A stretch of DNA of 64,000 nucleotides from Botryosphaeria dothidea (taxonomy: Eukaryota > Ascomycota > Dothideomycetes > Botryosphaeriales > Botryosphaeriaceae). The notes below the pieces were generated by a model. The model was given only the letters and a program-made list of their open reading frames with translations, searched no databases and was not told the origin of the DNA. A program made the position numbers and the translations under genes. Below are positions 31,401-43,878 of this stretch, piece after piece. How positions within the stretch are numbered: the first letter of the stretch is position 1; each line of letters begins with the position of its first letter. The DNA is taken from contig WWBZ02000033.1 in NCBI GenBank assembly GCA_011503125.2, positions 2,046,001-2,110,000 of the forward strand, given 5' to 3'.

Positions 31401-32552
31401 ACAGGAAAAGCGCGGCGTCGGACATTAGATGACAGCGCACATCAAACGGGGCCGCCCACCATGCTACTTCGCGATATACCCAGTTTAGATGCGCACGGCA
31501 ACGGCGGAGCAGGAGGGCTCTGCTGATGTGCCTGCAGCTCTGGCAGACGGCGGCGCCAGCGCGTGCCTGCAGCCTCCTGCATGGCTAGCGGCTGTTCCTG
31601 CTGCCTTATGCGGGGGACGACGCGTGACGCCGGACGGGAGCGCATATCGAACAGCAACAGCAGCAGCAGCAGCAGCATCAGCGGTAGCCGCTGGAGGCAG
31701 TGGTCCGCGGCGGGCGCTGTGCGAGGGCGGGGGGTGTCCGTCGGAGCAATGCATTTTCGCGGCCGCTGTCAGCCCACGCACGCGCGAAAAGAAATTCAGC
31801 GCGACGGAGCATTCAACGTGGTCGAGCGCGCTAGGATCGTAGCCGGCGCCCGAGCATGAGAGGCGGCTGTGCCTGGGCCACAGCAAGTGAGGGCGTGCGC
31901 GCTTGGTCGGCGCCTGGGTGCAGCGCTGTGCGGGTGCTTTCTTGAAGCTCGCGCTGCGCTGCAGAATCTTTTCCAGACAAACACCTTCAGGCCTGCCTGA
32001 AACCTGACGCCCGACAAGCAGCGCCCCGCCCCCTGCAGCCATCTCCCGCGCGCCCTCAGCCAGACGAGGGCAGCAAGGCCGTCACCAGCGCGCCGGCGGC
32101 GAGCGAGCGCCCACGCCCGCGTGCTTCTCCTATCTTCCGGGCCTAACGCCAACGGTCCCTGCAAAAGACCCCCCTGAACAGAGCCGACCCTGGGACGCAA
32201 CCCCAGGCACCAAATTCAAAAGCCCGCAGCCAGTCGTCGCCAGCGCACGCGGGACACGTCTGCGATAAACGATCGCGACAACACAAACACCACGTCCTAT
32301 ATCCCCGAGTCCACGCTGCCGGTCCATGCTGCAAGCGCCCCGAACATCCCAAAGAGTTGCACAGATCGCGCATCTGCCGTGTCGCCGAAGCTTTGCGCAT
32401 GTTCGCCGCCAGTAGCACCGCCCTCGCCCTCCGCTTCGGATCCTGATCCTGACCTTCGGCGCCTCGGCAGGCCCACTACTTGATAACACCGCGCGCGCCC
32501 TGCCTTCACCTTCACAACACACCACCGCTTCGCCAACGGCACGCGCGGGACG
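28411..32552. other. Long intergenic region, no gene seen
   Basis: About 4.1 kb without a recognisable gene. Open frames of up to about 185 codons occur on both strands in the GC-rich part (31.4-32.5 kb) but show no domain and mainly reflect composition. The stretch holds a T11 run near 29318 and a CAG tract at 31652-31677. The final kilobase is probably promoter and leader of the kinesin gene. Confidence 0.5.
31652..31677 (+). repeat. CAG trinucleotide tract
   Basis: A tract of about eight CAG-type units with one interruption (CAA) lies upstream of the kinesin gene. It is a simple-sequence repeat with no sign of being translated. Confidence 0.7.
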
Positions 32553-35500
32553 ATGGAGATCACCTCTCCGCCGGGCTCGCCCGCCAGCGGCATCCAGCGC
32601 CCCATGAGCGCCATGATGCGCCCACCGCGCTCCAGCAGTCGCATGAGCGTGAGCAGTCGCGCCGGTGGCGGCAGCAGAGCCTCAGACGAGGACAGCAAGA
32701 CGGCTGTCAAAGTCGGTGTGTACTCACTTCTCTCGGCGCGTCAATTCGCGTCATTACTAACCCGATACGCCACGCAGCCATCCGCGTTCGCCCTCCGCTG
32801 AAACCCGGCGACCCCAATTTCGAACTGATCCCACAAAGATTTCGCGGAAGCGCATGTCAGGTGAACACCGACACAACAATCGCCGTTGACTCGCAACAAG
32901 GGAAGAAGTTGTTCGTTTTTGACCGCGTCTTTGGTGAGACCATTGACCAGGCCGGCGTTTGGGAGTATTTGAGCGATAGCGTGAACTCGTTCGTGCAGGG
33001 TTATAATGTCTCGATTCTGGCATATGGCCAGTCTGGCGCTGGAAAGTCCTACACCATGGGTACTTCCGGACCCACACAACAATCGGATCCTAATGCCATG
33101 GGTATGTTGAAATTTTGGAGAAATTGGATTTCCAGGCGCTGATGTGGTGTTCAGGTGTCGTTCCTCGCGCGGCGAGATTTCTATTCGATGTCTTAACAGG
33201 CAATTCTACCCCCACTGCCGCCGGCGGTTCCGGTCTCCGTGCTCCCACGCGATACTCCACAATTGGCCTACCAGCTTCAAAACAGGCGGACAAGAACTGG
33301 CAGTTGAAAGCCTCGTACGTCGAAATCTACAACGAGCAGCTTCGTGACCTCCTTGTCCCTGCGGATGTTCCTCAACATGAAAGAGCCCAGGTCACGATTA
33401 GAGAAGATCCCAAGGGCAGAATCATCCTCACCGGTCTCCAACAAATGAACATCAATTCGATAGATGACCTGCTCCATGCTCTTAACTTCGGTTCATGCAT
33501 CCGTCAAACAGACGCCACCGCAGTCAACTCGCAATCCTCGCGTTCCCACGCCGTTTTCAGCTTGAATCTTGTGCAGAAAAAGAGCAAGTCTGCTACAGGA
33601 CAAACTCCGGTGCAGGACAAGCGAAGATCAATGCCGCTGGAGGCTATGTCTGGCTCGGATGGATGGGTGACGGTGGACAGCAAGTTGCACTTCGTGGATC
33701 TTGCAGGTAGTGAAAGGTTGAAGAACACCGGTGCGCAGGGTGAGCGGGCAAGGGAGGGTATCTCCATCAACGCGGGTCTTGCAAGCCTGGGAAAAGTCAT
33801 CTCACAGCTCTCGCAACGATCTGGATCGCACGTCTCGTACAGAGACTCGAAACTTACCCGCTTGCTTCAAGACTCCCTTGGCGGCAATGCAATCACCTAC
33901 ATGGTTGCCTGCGTCAATCCCGCGGAATTCCACCTGAGCGAGACACTCAATACCGTTCAGTATGCCCAGCGTGCTCGGGCCATCCAGAGTAAACCGCAGA
34001 TCCAACAAAGTGCCGATGAAGGTGACGCGAAGGCTATCATTGAGCGCTTGCGGGCCGAGGTTTCCTTCCTGCGCGACCAGATAAGATTATCGGAACGCAC
34101 TGGCCGGAAGGGTAGCGCGCCACAGGAAAGAGCGGAGAGGTCTGCCGAGCGGGAAATGGAACTCCAGAACCAGTTGCTTGACCTCCAAGAAAACTACAAC
34201 GCGTTGAGCCAGCGCCACGCAAACTTTATCTCCGAATTCACCAAGGCCCGTGACGCCGACGCCTCTGACGCTGCCGGTCTTTCGGATGCTCTCGGTGAGA
34301 CTGCCATGGAGAGACTGCAGCGGTCAAACTCTTTCGCCGAGGCTGTTCAACAGGTGGTCATGGAGTATGAGAAGACCATCCAAAGTCTTGAGGCTTCCCT
34401 GTCGACCACCCGATCCTCCCTTTCGACCAGTGAGAGTAGTCTCTTGGAGAAGGAGACGAAGATTGCCTACATGGAGAGCCTCCACCAACAGTTACAAAGC
34501 CGCATCCAGAAATATGCGGATCGTGAGGCAAGTAATGAGAGCTACCTCAAAGACTTGGAGTCTAAGGTCGATGGCATCACTTCGGGCGAGGAAAAGCAGA
34601 CGGCGATCATTCAAGATCTACGGAAAGAACTCAACAGGGCCCGTGAAAACGAGCAAAACTGCGAAGAGTATATTTCCACTTTGGAAGAGCGTCTCGCCGA
34701 GGCCGAGCAAGACCACGAGTTGATGCAAAGAGAAATCGAGCGTCTGGAGCATGTAATTGAGCGCCAACGTAGCATTGGCAAGCTCGACAACTTGCTGTAT
34801 GAGCTCGATAATATCAACAAGGAAAACAAGCCGGCAGACCAGAGTCTCACCAATGGTCACTCGGAAAAGTCCAACGGCCCTGATGTTGAGAAGATTGCGG
34901 ATGTTGATGAGGTGGAACGCTCTGGCAGCCCTTCAGCCGAACCTTCTGACGCGCAAAACCCGGAAAAAATCAAGACCACCACCGTGGAGGTTGCGCCAGC
35001 TTCGGAGGAAGCCCCTCAGAGCCCTGAGCAATCCAATTTTGTCGCTGATAAGCTTGAGTCTGTTACTCAGGAACTTTTCGATCTCCGTATGGAACACGAG
35101 ACGACTGTGCATGACTTTGACGATCTTCAAAGAAAATACCAGGTGGCTTTGAACACCTTGGCCGAGCTTCAGGAGGCTGTTGACGAAGCTCGCTCCAACA
35201 AACGTACTTCTATTTCTTCTGCTGGACCAGATTCTTTTTTAGCGCACGCGGGGGTGAACGGGATCAACGAGATCAAAGAGGATGGACAACCTTCATCCTC
35301 GCGTACCTTATCATCGGAATTGTCCTTGCTTGGGGAGTCCTCCAATCCGAGAGACTCTATCATTACATCGGCAACATCTGATGCTGAGACCGCTCTGAAG
35401 GGTTCGGACGCAGAAGCTGCTGAAGAAAGCGCCGTTCCCCACGACGACGCCCTTGCCCAGGAGATGGAGAAGCTGAAGAAGTTGCATGAAGAGAAGGAAC

Positions 35501-37889
35501 AGAATATGACTGAACTAGCTCAGCGCTACGCTCAGCTGGAGAAGGACCATCAAGAGACCCTGAAGTATGTCGATGACTTGAAGCTTGACATGCAGAAGGC
35601 AGTCCAACTTGCTCGTCCCGATTCACCCACTGCTCATGTCATCCGGCGCAAGTCTAGCCAGAACATCGTCACCGTGGACCGTGCGAACCGTTCATTCGCC
35701 ACTCTGCGCAACATCGCCCTCGATCACCTGGAGAACGAGCCTGAGACTATCCAGACTTTCGAGATGAACTTGAACACTATCATGACGGACCTCCACACTG
35801 CAAAGGAGCGTGTTGTCGCCCTCGAGGCCGACATGGCCCAGGTCCGCAAGGAGATGGAGGGGAAGATGACAATCATCTCTGGTCTCACCAGGGAAAGGTC
35901 AAGTTTGAAGTCATCTCCTCTCGATATCTCCGTGGTTGCTCAGATGCGTGATCAGCTCCAGGAGTCTGAGGCTCAGGTGAGGCAGATGCAGGAGACCCAT
36001 GCTGCTCGTGAGCAGGAGCTCTTGGAGCAGATCGAGAGCCTCAGAACCGCTCTGGGTTCTCCCCGCTCCCCATCCATCAGAATCAGCCATTCGAATGACG
36101 ATATTGCGCAACGTAGCCCTGAGATGCCTGGAGAATTCCCGGAGACTCCCACTCCCAGCCTCAACGCCAACAAGGAACTGGGAGAAGGTTTTGTGCAAGA
36201 CGATGCTACTCAGCAGCAAATTGCTGTCCTTCAGCGCGAGGTTGTTCAGTGGCAGACCAAGTATGACTCCACCATCACGTCAATGCGCGCTTCCGAGAAT
36301 GAGCTGCAGTCTACGATTAAGGAGCTCGAGGCCGCCCTGCGGATAGCGGAAGAGCGCGTTGGACAATCCGATGCGACTGCTGCGGACATTGAAAATTTGA
36401 AGAAGGAGATTGATGACCATAAGGCCGCTGCCGCCGCTAGTGCGTCCAGGCTCGCAGAACTCGAGGAGTCCCATGCCAATATTTTGCGCCAAGTCGAGGA
36501 CGAGACAGGCGACAAGGAGCTTACTGAGAGGGAATTGAACACCCACCGCGGCTTGGTGGCAAATTTGGAGAGGCAGCTCGAAGAGCACAAGGCTGCAGTT
36601 GCGCTCCATCAGCAGGGCTTGGACACACTCCGCGAGTCTCACGCTCAAGAGATGGCCGAGGCCAACAACCGTCTTGAGGCTCAATTGGCCGAGCATCAGG
36701 AGGCCGCAACCGCATTGCAGGAGCAGTTGTCCAAAATTTCAACCGAACACCAAGCTGAGTTGGAGAAGTCTCGTCAAGAAGTGGTCGCTCTCGTGGCGGG
36801 CATTTCCGCTGCTCTCAATGAGGAGACCGATGCCACAAGGGTCCAAGGTCATATCGAGAAGCTTGTCCAAGAGCGCAGAGACCTGCTTGAGAAACACGAA
36901 GCTGCTACTGCCGAGCTTACCACTGCCAGAGAGGAGCTTGAGAAGGCTAAGTCTCACACTGCTGATCTTGAGAGCAAGGTTGGCGAGTTGAAGTTGATCA
37001 ACGAAGAGACCCTCAAGGAGCTCGAGAAGATCAGCGACAAAGAGAGGAAGAGCTCTCGACTTGTTGAGGAGTTGGAAGACCAGCTCAACTCCAATTATGA
37101 CCAGCATCAGGCTGCCAACAACAGACTATCTGCTCTCCAGACGGAGCGTCAAGTTCAACTTGAGGAAGCTTTCGCTGCCAAGACTGACTTGGTGAAGGAC
37201 CTGGAGGATTCGAAGAAGAAGATCGCCGATCTTGAGGTAAGTCACCATTGCGATTGAATTACATGTGATCATTGGTAGTAACAGTGATACAGGCTCAGCT
37301 CGGCGGTGCCAAGAGAATCTCCAACCGTGAATCCCTTGATCCGGCTGCGGCTCTCCAACGCTCGGACTCCAAAGATTCTGCCAACCTGCGCAAGTCTGCG
37401 TCTCATACCAGCCTCCCCTCTCCCCCTCCCGCAATCCCCCTGCCCCCTCTTCCTGGCTCGCCGCCGCCGGCTGGTGGTCCCGGCCCAATTCCTTCATCGC
37501 CGCCCGCATCGCGCCACCAGAGCAAGGATATCGCTCAGGCGCAGCTAGTAGAGGACCAGGAGGCCCGTATCCGGACCATCGAGAAGCACCTATTTGCCGA
37601 GAAACAGCTCACCGCGACTTTGGAAGAGGCGCTCACGGACCTCGAAGCCTCCAGTACCAAGGTCAAGAACGAGATGGAGACCTGGAAGAAGAAGTGCACC
37701 GGTCTCGAGGAGGAGCTCAACGTCATGAAGCAGGAGCAGAGCAAGAACCGATACTCGCTCCAGGCGGTCGAGGAAGAGCGCAATGCGCGCATGAGGGTCG
37801 AAGCCGAGCGTGCACATCTCGAAGCACGCATGGCTGCGCTGAACCAAGCCAACAAAAAGAAGAAGAAGAGCGCTCTCAACTGCTTCTAG
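32553..37889 (+). CDS. Kinesin-4-like motor protein
   Basis: Four exons (32553-32715, 32778-33101, 33155-37236, 37293-37889; introns 62, 53 and 56 nt) encode about 1721 residues. The N-terminal motor domain (about residues 52-430) begins KVAIRVRPPL and has the P-loop GQSGAGKS (138-145), switch I NSQSSRSH, switch II VDLAGSERLKNTG and the microtubule-binding YRDSKLTRLLQDSLGG. Switch II neighbours (GERAREGISINAGLASLGKVIS) point to the kinesin-4 group. The next 1000 or more residues are heptad-rich coiled coil, so the protein probably dimerises. The tail has a proline-rich segment (PSPPPAIPLPPLPGSPPP), a further coiled coil and the ending KKKKKSALNCF. Its likely role is plus-end-directed transport or control of microtubule dynamics during hyphal growth. 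The class assignment is by eye; a phylogeny would decide it. Confidence 0.9.
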
Positions 37890-40800
37890 GCACGAAACTC
37901 TTCTTTCACGACTCAGCGTTACGACCTCTTGCGCGTTACAACGGCGTTTCGTCCTTCCTCTTCCTACTACTAGCCGCGATCATCTGCTTATACTCGCACC
38001 ACTACCCCTGCCCCTATTTTCGCTTTCTTGCACATGTCTTTCTACGTAAATGACTTTTGTTGACGTGCGTTGATAAAATCCACGCTGAGGACACGGTCGC
38101 GATCTGAAAAATTGACAAGTCTACCGAGAGTTCTCCTTTTCTATTTGTGTTTGCCTTTACGAATCTCTTCTTCTCCTGCTCTATTTCCGGTATCCCCTTC
38201 TGTTCCCCCGGGACCCAGTACGCTGTATATTCCCGGGTGGATGAGATGGTTTTTTGATTAGTTTGAGTTGGCGACCTGGATGAGAGCCCTGACTTTCGTG
38301 GAACATTTCTTTTGTGCCCCATCAATCCTTTTCAGAAGAAGAGAAAACAATACCCAATCACCAAGAACTCTTTCTTGGGACGGCAGATGCACAGGTCGAG
38401 AATGTGGTGTAAAGGGGAAAGATCTCGGACTCTTACTGTTTGGGAGGCTCCTTCGATGCTCTTTTTGTTGCTTGGGACTTGTCTACTTGGCTTAATAGCT
38501 CCTCTTTTCCCTTCTACCCGCATGGCTCTTGGCTTTGGAACGTGGCACGCACACTTTAGTTCCGCTGAGTTTTGCTTGCTGGCCTGTTTTGCTCTTGCCT
38601 TGTCATTACTGATCGCTCCTGCTTAGTTTTTCCTTTTCGTTTCAGCTGTGTTTGCTACATACCCCTCAAGCACCTTAGATAGTGATAGTTTGATCTTTTT
38701 TCCTACCTAACGAAGCTATTGCAAGCGTACTTGCTTTCGTGGAACCTCTTCTCCCGCCGTCCCTTGCGCTCTGAATCCTTCTGTGTGTGTGCCTCGTATG
38801 GTGTGCGTGCTTGCACGTGCGTCTAACTCACGCCATCGGTTCCATCTATCCAGAAACCCCCGCCCGCAGCAAAGGTTCCTCTATCAAAACCAATTTCACA
38901 TACGATGATAGTCCACTGATCGCTATAGCTGCTTACAGACGATCGGCGTTTCTCGCTTCTTCGTCCCTTGCATAATCTGCTCCACAATACAGCCCCATCC
39001 ACAAGACCTTCGTCGATCGACAAAGTAATAGTGCGGTGCGGGTACCTGACTAGTTTAGTGCCGCTTATCTCTCTCCTTCTCTTTCGCCCCGCACAGGAAG
39101 GGCGCTCCTGTCATTATCACATTCGCTTCTTATTGCAGAGCCGATGTATAGTACAGGTGCTGGTTTCATCACGTCTCTCGCCTTTCGGCGGCCTATTTTT
39201 CCATCGACCTCGTGACTTGAGACTCAGTCATTTCGGCACCCGATGGGGGAACGACTCCTGTTGCGAGTCTTGCAGCAACAGTGCTCTTTTCCTTGTTTTC
39301 TGTTCGCTCTGCAGCACGCTTGAATAATGTCGGTGGCGGGCAGGGGCGAGGCTTTGTGGGTGACGACGACGACGCTGATGATGTTATCCCTGTCGATACC
39401 ATCGGCCCCGCTATCCACGAGCACTCGAAAGTACCAAGGTGTCATAGCCGGACTGCATTTTAGTCCTGACGGCGCGGTTTACGATGCCCGCAATGTCTCT
39501 CTTCGCCTATTGCCGTGTTGCAGGTGCGCTCGTCGGCCGGCCGCTTGATGAAGCGAGTGTGCATGTGCGGTAGTGTCGTTGTGCGCAGGTGAAGGGAATG
39601 TGTCAGGAACGGCTGCCTACGTCTTTTAGCGTCTGAGGTCATTACGAGAGAGAATGCGAATGCTTTTCGGGCATCGTTGTTAGCGCTAGTGGGAATCTGT
39701 CTTCCGCACTGGTGGCCGAGGTGAACAACGAAAAGGGCCGTCTTGCTCTGCAGCTTAGCATTCAGCCCGTCACCACAGTGCCCACATAGTACCGCCGTCG
39801 GACAGTGAACTGTGGAAACGGTCAAAGTTTCCCCGAGGGGATGCCCCGTAGGCCTGAGTAATGGGTTCGGATTGTCCGAATGTGGAGGTCACAGACAGTG
39901 CCGAGATGCCGGAATCTTATAGGCGCGCACCGAATGCTTTCACGAGGCGGAGGGCCTTGGTGACTTGGGCGTCCAATGGCCTTGGGGAGGTGATTGGGGG
40001 GCTTTCGAAGGCGATATTCAATGTTGTCTTCTCCGTTTGTGGGCAGAAATGGGTCTTGACGCTCGTCCAAAAGCCAGGCGCTGTGGTTCAAGACAGCCCA
40101 CCGGAGAACTGACGAATCAACGAGCTATACCAGACTAGTAACTATACCTTCGGGTTACCTTATCGTCTTCAGAGATCTGTACTAAGCTCTGCACGCATAC
40201 GCCGGAGATTTCTAGGCCCACCGTCCTGCACGCATGCAAAGGGGCATCAATGGCTCAGAAGGGATGAACGAACAGACGATGGGAAATTGTCCAGACTGTA
40301 GCCAACAGTGTTGCGGGAGCGGCTCCGCAGGAGCATCGTTGTCGCAGCCTTTCTTTCACGGACAGACCTAGTCGGACCTGGCAGGAGAGTGCTGCGATTG
40401 ATTGGTGAAATACGGCTACGTGAGAAAATTCGACGCAAGGAAAGCCGCATGCGGCAGAGCGATAGCGCTGACGGTGGCTGTAGGGATGGAGAAGTTGGTG
40501 ACGTTAACGAAAAGAGATGATTCAGGGACCATCTGCAACGTAGACGTCGGAAAGAGGAGCCGTGCTCCACTGTGGTTACATGGCTGGAGGAACAGAGACA
40601 CGGCACGGCATGCGCGCGATTGGCGCAGGATTAAGGGAAGTGAGAAGAACAACGAAAAGAGCGGTAACATGTCACTTTTGCAGTGTCTGAAGGGATCCTT
40701 GCTTAGCTGACATTTCCTGCGGGCGACGAGGAGGTCCCTGAGCCTAGGCATTTGTCTCTGCTTCGCCGCTCTCAAACCACTATCAGCCAGACGCCATGTC

Positions 40801-42486
40801 TGACGATTTCCTGCCACACGCTCCCCTTGCTTCGTCTCCAGCCTCTCTGGCGTGCTTGGCGGCATGCTTCTCCGACTTGCCTTCCAGACCCCACGGCAGC
40901 AATAACTATCGGACCGTTGTTGACAATTTCCCCCTCAATCGACACATCACAAGTGGGCTCCGCTCAATCTTTTTGACTTACGGACTCATATGATCTCGAA
41001 CCTCGAGGTGTGGCCGTTCATTTTATTCACAGCCAATCGATTGTCTGCCGCCGGGATCGTGGCGATCGGTAAGGAGCCGAACCGAACCATTTAAGCTTTT
41101 TCTCTTCTTTTCTGTACGTCTTCTGTCCTTGATCCCTGGAATAGAAAATCTTGCAGTGTTTTCGCTTTGATTGTTGTGTGTGGCGCTCGGAGCAGGGACG
41201 AGCGGTGGGCTTTTTGTTTGTTGTTGATCTTGCCTGGACGTGCGGGGAAGGCCAGGAGAAGCAGGGAAAAGGTTAACTATGCTACTGTCTGAGCTGAGAC
41301 GGGTGCACAGCTGACTGGTGGAGCTGGGTTTTGCTTGCCACTCGAGCGGGTCGAGATTTACTTTGCTGGCCATCGCATTGTCTGTGCAGTGAGTAAATTC
41401 GTGACTTGCAGCATCGGTGTCCATGCTATGCGTGTGCGAATGGCGCACAGCAGAGAGTTGAGGGGAGTGTTTGAAAATGTCTGGGACATATTCCACGATT
41501 CCACGACCCAATCAACTAAAAGCCGAGTCTCTTCACGTAAAAGTGATGCGCGAAGGAAGGAAAAGGTGGAGCGAGGCGTCGAAGGCAGCAGAAAGCGTAG
41601 GGATGCCATCGCTAATTCTAAGCCGAGCCTCGGAAGCTATAGAAGGCCGGTCAAATAATTGTTAGGCCACTAAGGTCAGGCGTAGTCCGTCCGAATCCGG
41701 TTTTACATGAGCTATATAGACACAGCTTCATTATAGCACCACCACAAGAATGGAACTTCTATTTCTGCTCTGGGAACGGACCATGAAGCATTAACCACTA
41801 TATACCGCCGATGGCCTCTGCGCTCGCGCTCCCCGACCGTTTGACGCGTCAATGGCGGCTCCTTCGCTTATCGAGACAAGGCATTCCCTCCTCCACTCTC
41901 AGGTACCAACAGAACCTACGCGAAGACCAAATCCTGCTCGCTGGTCCTCGCTTAAAAAGAAGGGGCCAAAGCGGGACGAAACGAGGCAGATCGCGCCATC
42001 GAGTAGATAAAAAAGGTCTCGATAGATCGGAGTATGTTCCTGTTTACAGTTGGCGCTGTAGTGTCCGGAGCACCCATGCGTCGATTGAGCAATGCTGTCG
42101 CAAGCAGAAAGCTCGGCCGTGGTGATCACTGCGTGGCAAAAGCACATACGCTCACAGCAGTTGACGGGGATTTTTTCGAATTAAGGTTTCCTCTCCCCGG
42201 TGTCTCAGAATCGAGGCATGCCCGAGGGAGTCACGACTCATACCCCTTCTCGTCCGTCCGAGTGTCTCTCAGGAAACCTGGTTCTCGGTAGCTGGTCTTT
42301 CTAAGAGCATTGATGAGCGGTCAATCAGCCCCGTGCTCTTCTGACGCAAGACGCCGGGACTAACTGCCACGCGGGGGCACTGGTCAATGCCGTTCAGAAG
42401 GTTGAGGCAGGAATGCGCCGTTTGCTGTTTGACATCCAGGCCGCCACCCTTTCCAGAAAAGGTCAGGTGCGGCGCTTGCCGACACA
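37890..42486. other. Long intergenic region, no gene seen
   Basis: About 4.6 kb. The first kilobase after the kinesin stop codon is T- and C-rich and may include a long 3' untranslated region. Short open frames occur on both strands, none with a domain or plausible splice pattern. No RNA gene was recognised. The right end abuts the 3' end of the Bcd1-like gene on the minus strand. Confidence 0.5.
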
Positions 42487-43878
42487 TCACTTACGCGCGT
42501 TCAAGTCCCTCGCCAAAACTTCCAGCAGCTTCTTGTCATCGACCGGGCCGGTGTCTCCGGCTCCTTTGCTTACTTTTCCGTGCGCCCCATCGGCAGGGTC
42601 GTCGTCTCTCCGGACTTTAGCTGCAGTCATCACCTGCCCGTCCGGCCCGATCAGCGCTTCGAGCTCCTTAACATCCTGCCTGGTCTGGCGGATGTAGTCT
42701 TCTTCGAGCATAAAGCCGTCAGGGAGCGGGGCATCGGCGGCTTGGCGTGGTAGCACCTTAATGGTCGGATATTCGAGGACAACCTGTGAGGAGAGTGCAG
42801 CAGTGAGAGTGGAGCTGGAATCAAGCGGAATCAAGACGCGGGGCTGCGAGGAAGGGGTGTGTGGTTTGAGGAGGTAGAATGAGGGGATTGGTGTTTGAGT
42901 CTGCGCGTTGCCATCATCGGGCTTGTCTTCTGCAGCTTTATCAGAGACGTCTACTGCTGTGGACCCTTCCGGCGGCGACTGTTGGGTAGAATGAGCATCT
43001 AGATTCGACTGGTCGGCCGAGTTGCTGACAGTGGTTGGGACCGCTTGTGTATCGTCAGCAACAGGCTGAGAAGCAGGCTGTCCCGAAACGGATATTTGGT
43101 GGCTGTCAGCAGCCCCGATTGAGACATGTTCCTCTTTGTTGTGTTTCGTGGGTCTCTCGGAGGCTTGCTCCGTGCGCTTCCTTTTGCGGGACAGGTCCGC
43201 GAGAAGACTCGAATAGAGGTCGGTTATGGGCCTGTCAGCATCGGCTTCGTGCAGATCCCGGGAAGCGTCCTCATGCAGCCATTCGACGGTCCACCGAACG
43301 CTGCCACTTCTGCAATGCGCGTCAGCAGGAAAGTTCCGACAACAGCATTCTGGAAAAACAGGGGGGTGGGGACCTACTTCGTCACCCGAGTATTGTTCAG
43401 CCTCTGCCTGCTCATACCAACCGGCGCTCGGTCCACGATGATGCGATTGCGCTGCAGGTAGGGCCGCAGCCGCGCCTGCGTATGCTCGTACTTCTTGTTG
43501 TCACGGGCCAGGGCGCCTTGGTCCTCGTCTGAACGCTGCAGGCCGCGCTCAATGCCGGTCAGGAAGTTGAAGTCGTGGTCAATGCCGCGGGGGGTGGCGA
43601 GGTCGCTACGCTTAACGAAGGCGGCGGGGTCGCGCTTGCCATTGCACTGGGCCCATTGCTGATGGCGCTTGTAGCACGGAAGGGAGCATGTGCGCACCGA
43701 GTCTCGGGGACAGCAGTACTTGGGAGGGTTGCGGTTGCTGCTCGCAGGCGGGCTGTCAGCAGAACTCTCTATATGACACGGCAGGCAGTCTTTGCGAGAT
43801 TGAGGAATTTGCGCCAAAATTGCGGGTGCGAGCTTACCAGATGCTGCACAAGTCGCTGAGCAGCGGGTCGTCGGCCAT
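42487..43878 (-). CDS. Bcd1-like zf-HIT protein, box C/D snoRNP assembly
   Basis: Three exons (43878-43838, 43737-43378, 43309-42487) with introns of 100 nt (GTAAGC to GAGCAG) and 68 nt (GTAGGT to TGCAG) give about 407 residues. The N-terminus is a HIT-type zinc finger: CSIC (11-14), CCPRD (22-26), CSLPC (31-35), His39 and Cys45. It is followed by FVKRSDLATPRGIDHDFNF and LTGIERGL, the signature of the Bcd1/ZNHIT6 family. After intron 2 comes VRWTVEWLHED, then a low-complexity acidic section, and a C-terminal segment (VVLEYPTIKVLP, ELEALIGPDGQV) that is also family-typical. Bcd1 is an essential nuclear factor that stabilises box C/D snoRNAs and helps load Nop58. The start codon places the first Cys pair 11 residues in, as in homologues. 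One residue usually Cys is Asp26. Confidence 0.88.

Noticed and set aside
31485..32042. GC-rich open frames on both strands upstream of the kinesin
   Set aside because: Long frames on several strands at once are explained by high GC content; they are Ala/Arg/Pro-rich and include the CAG tract.
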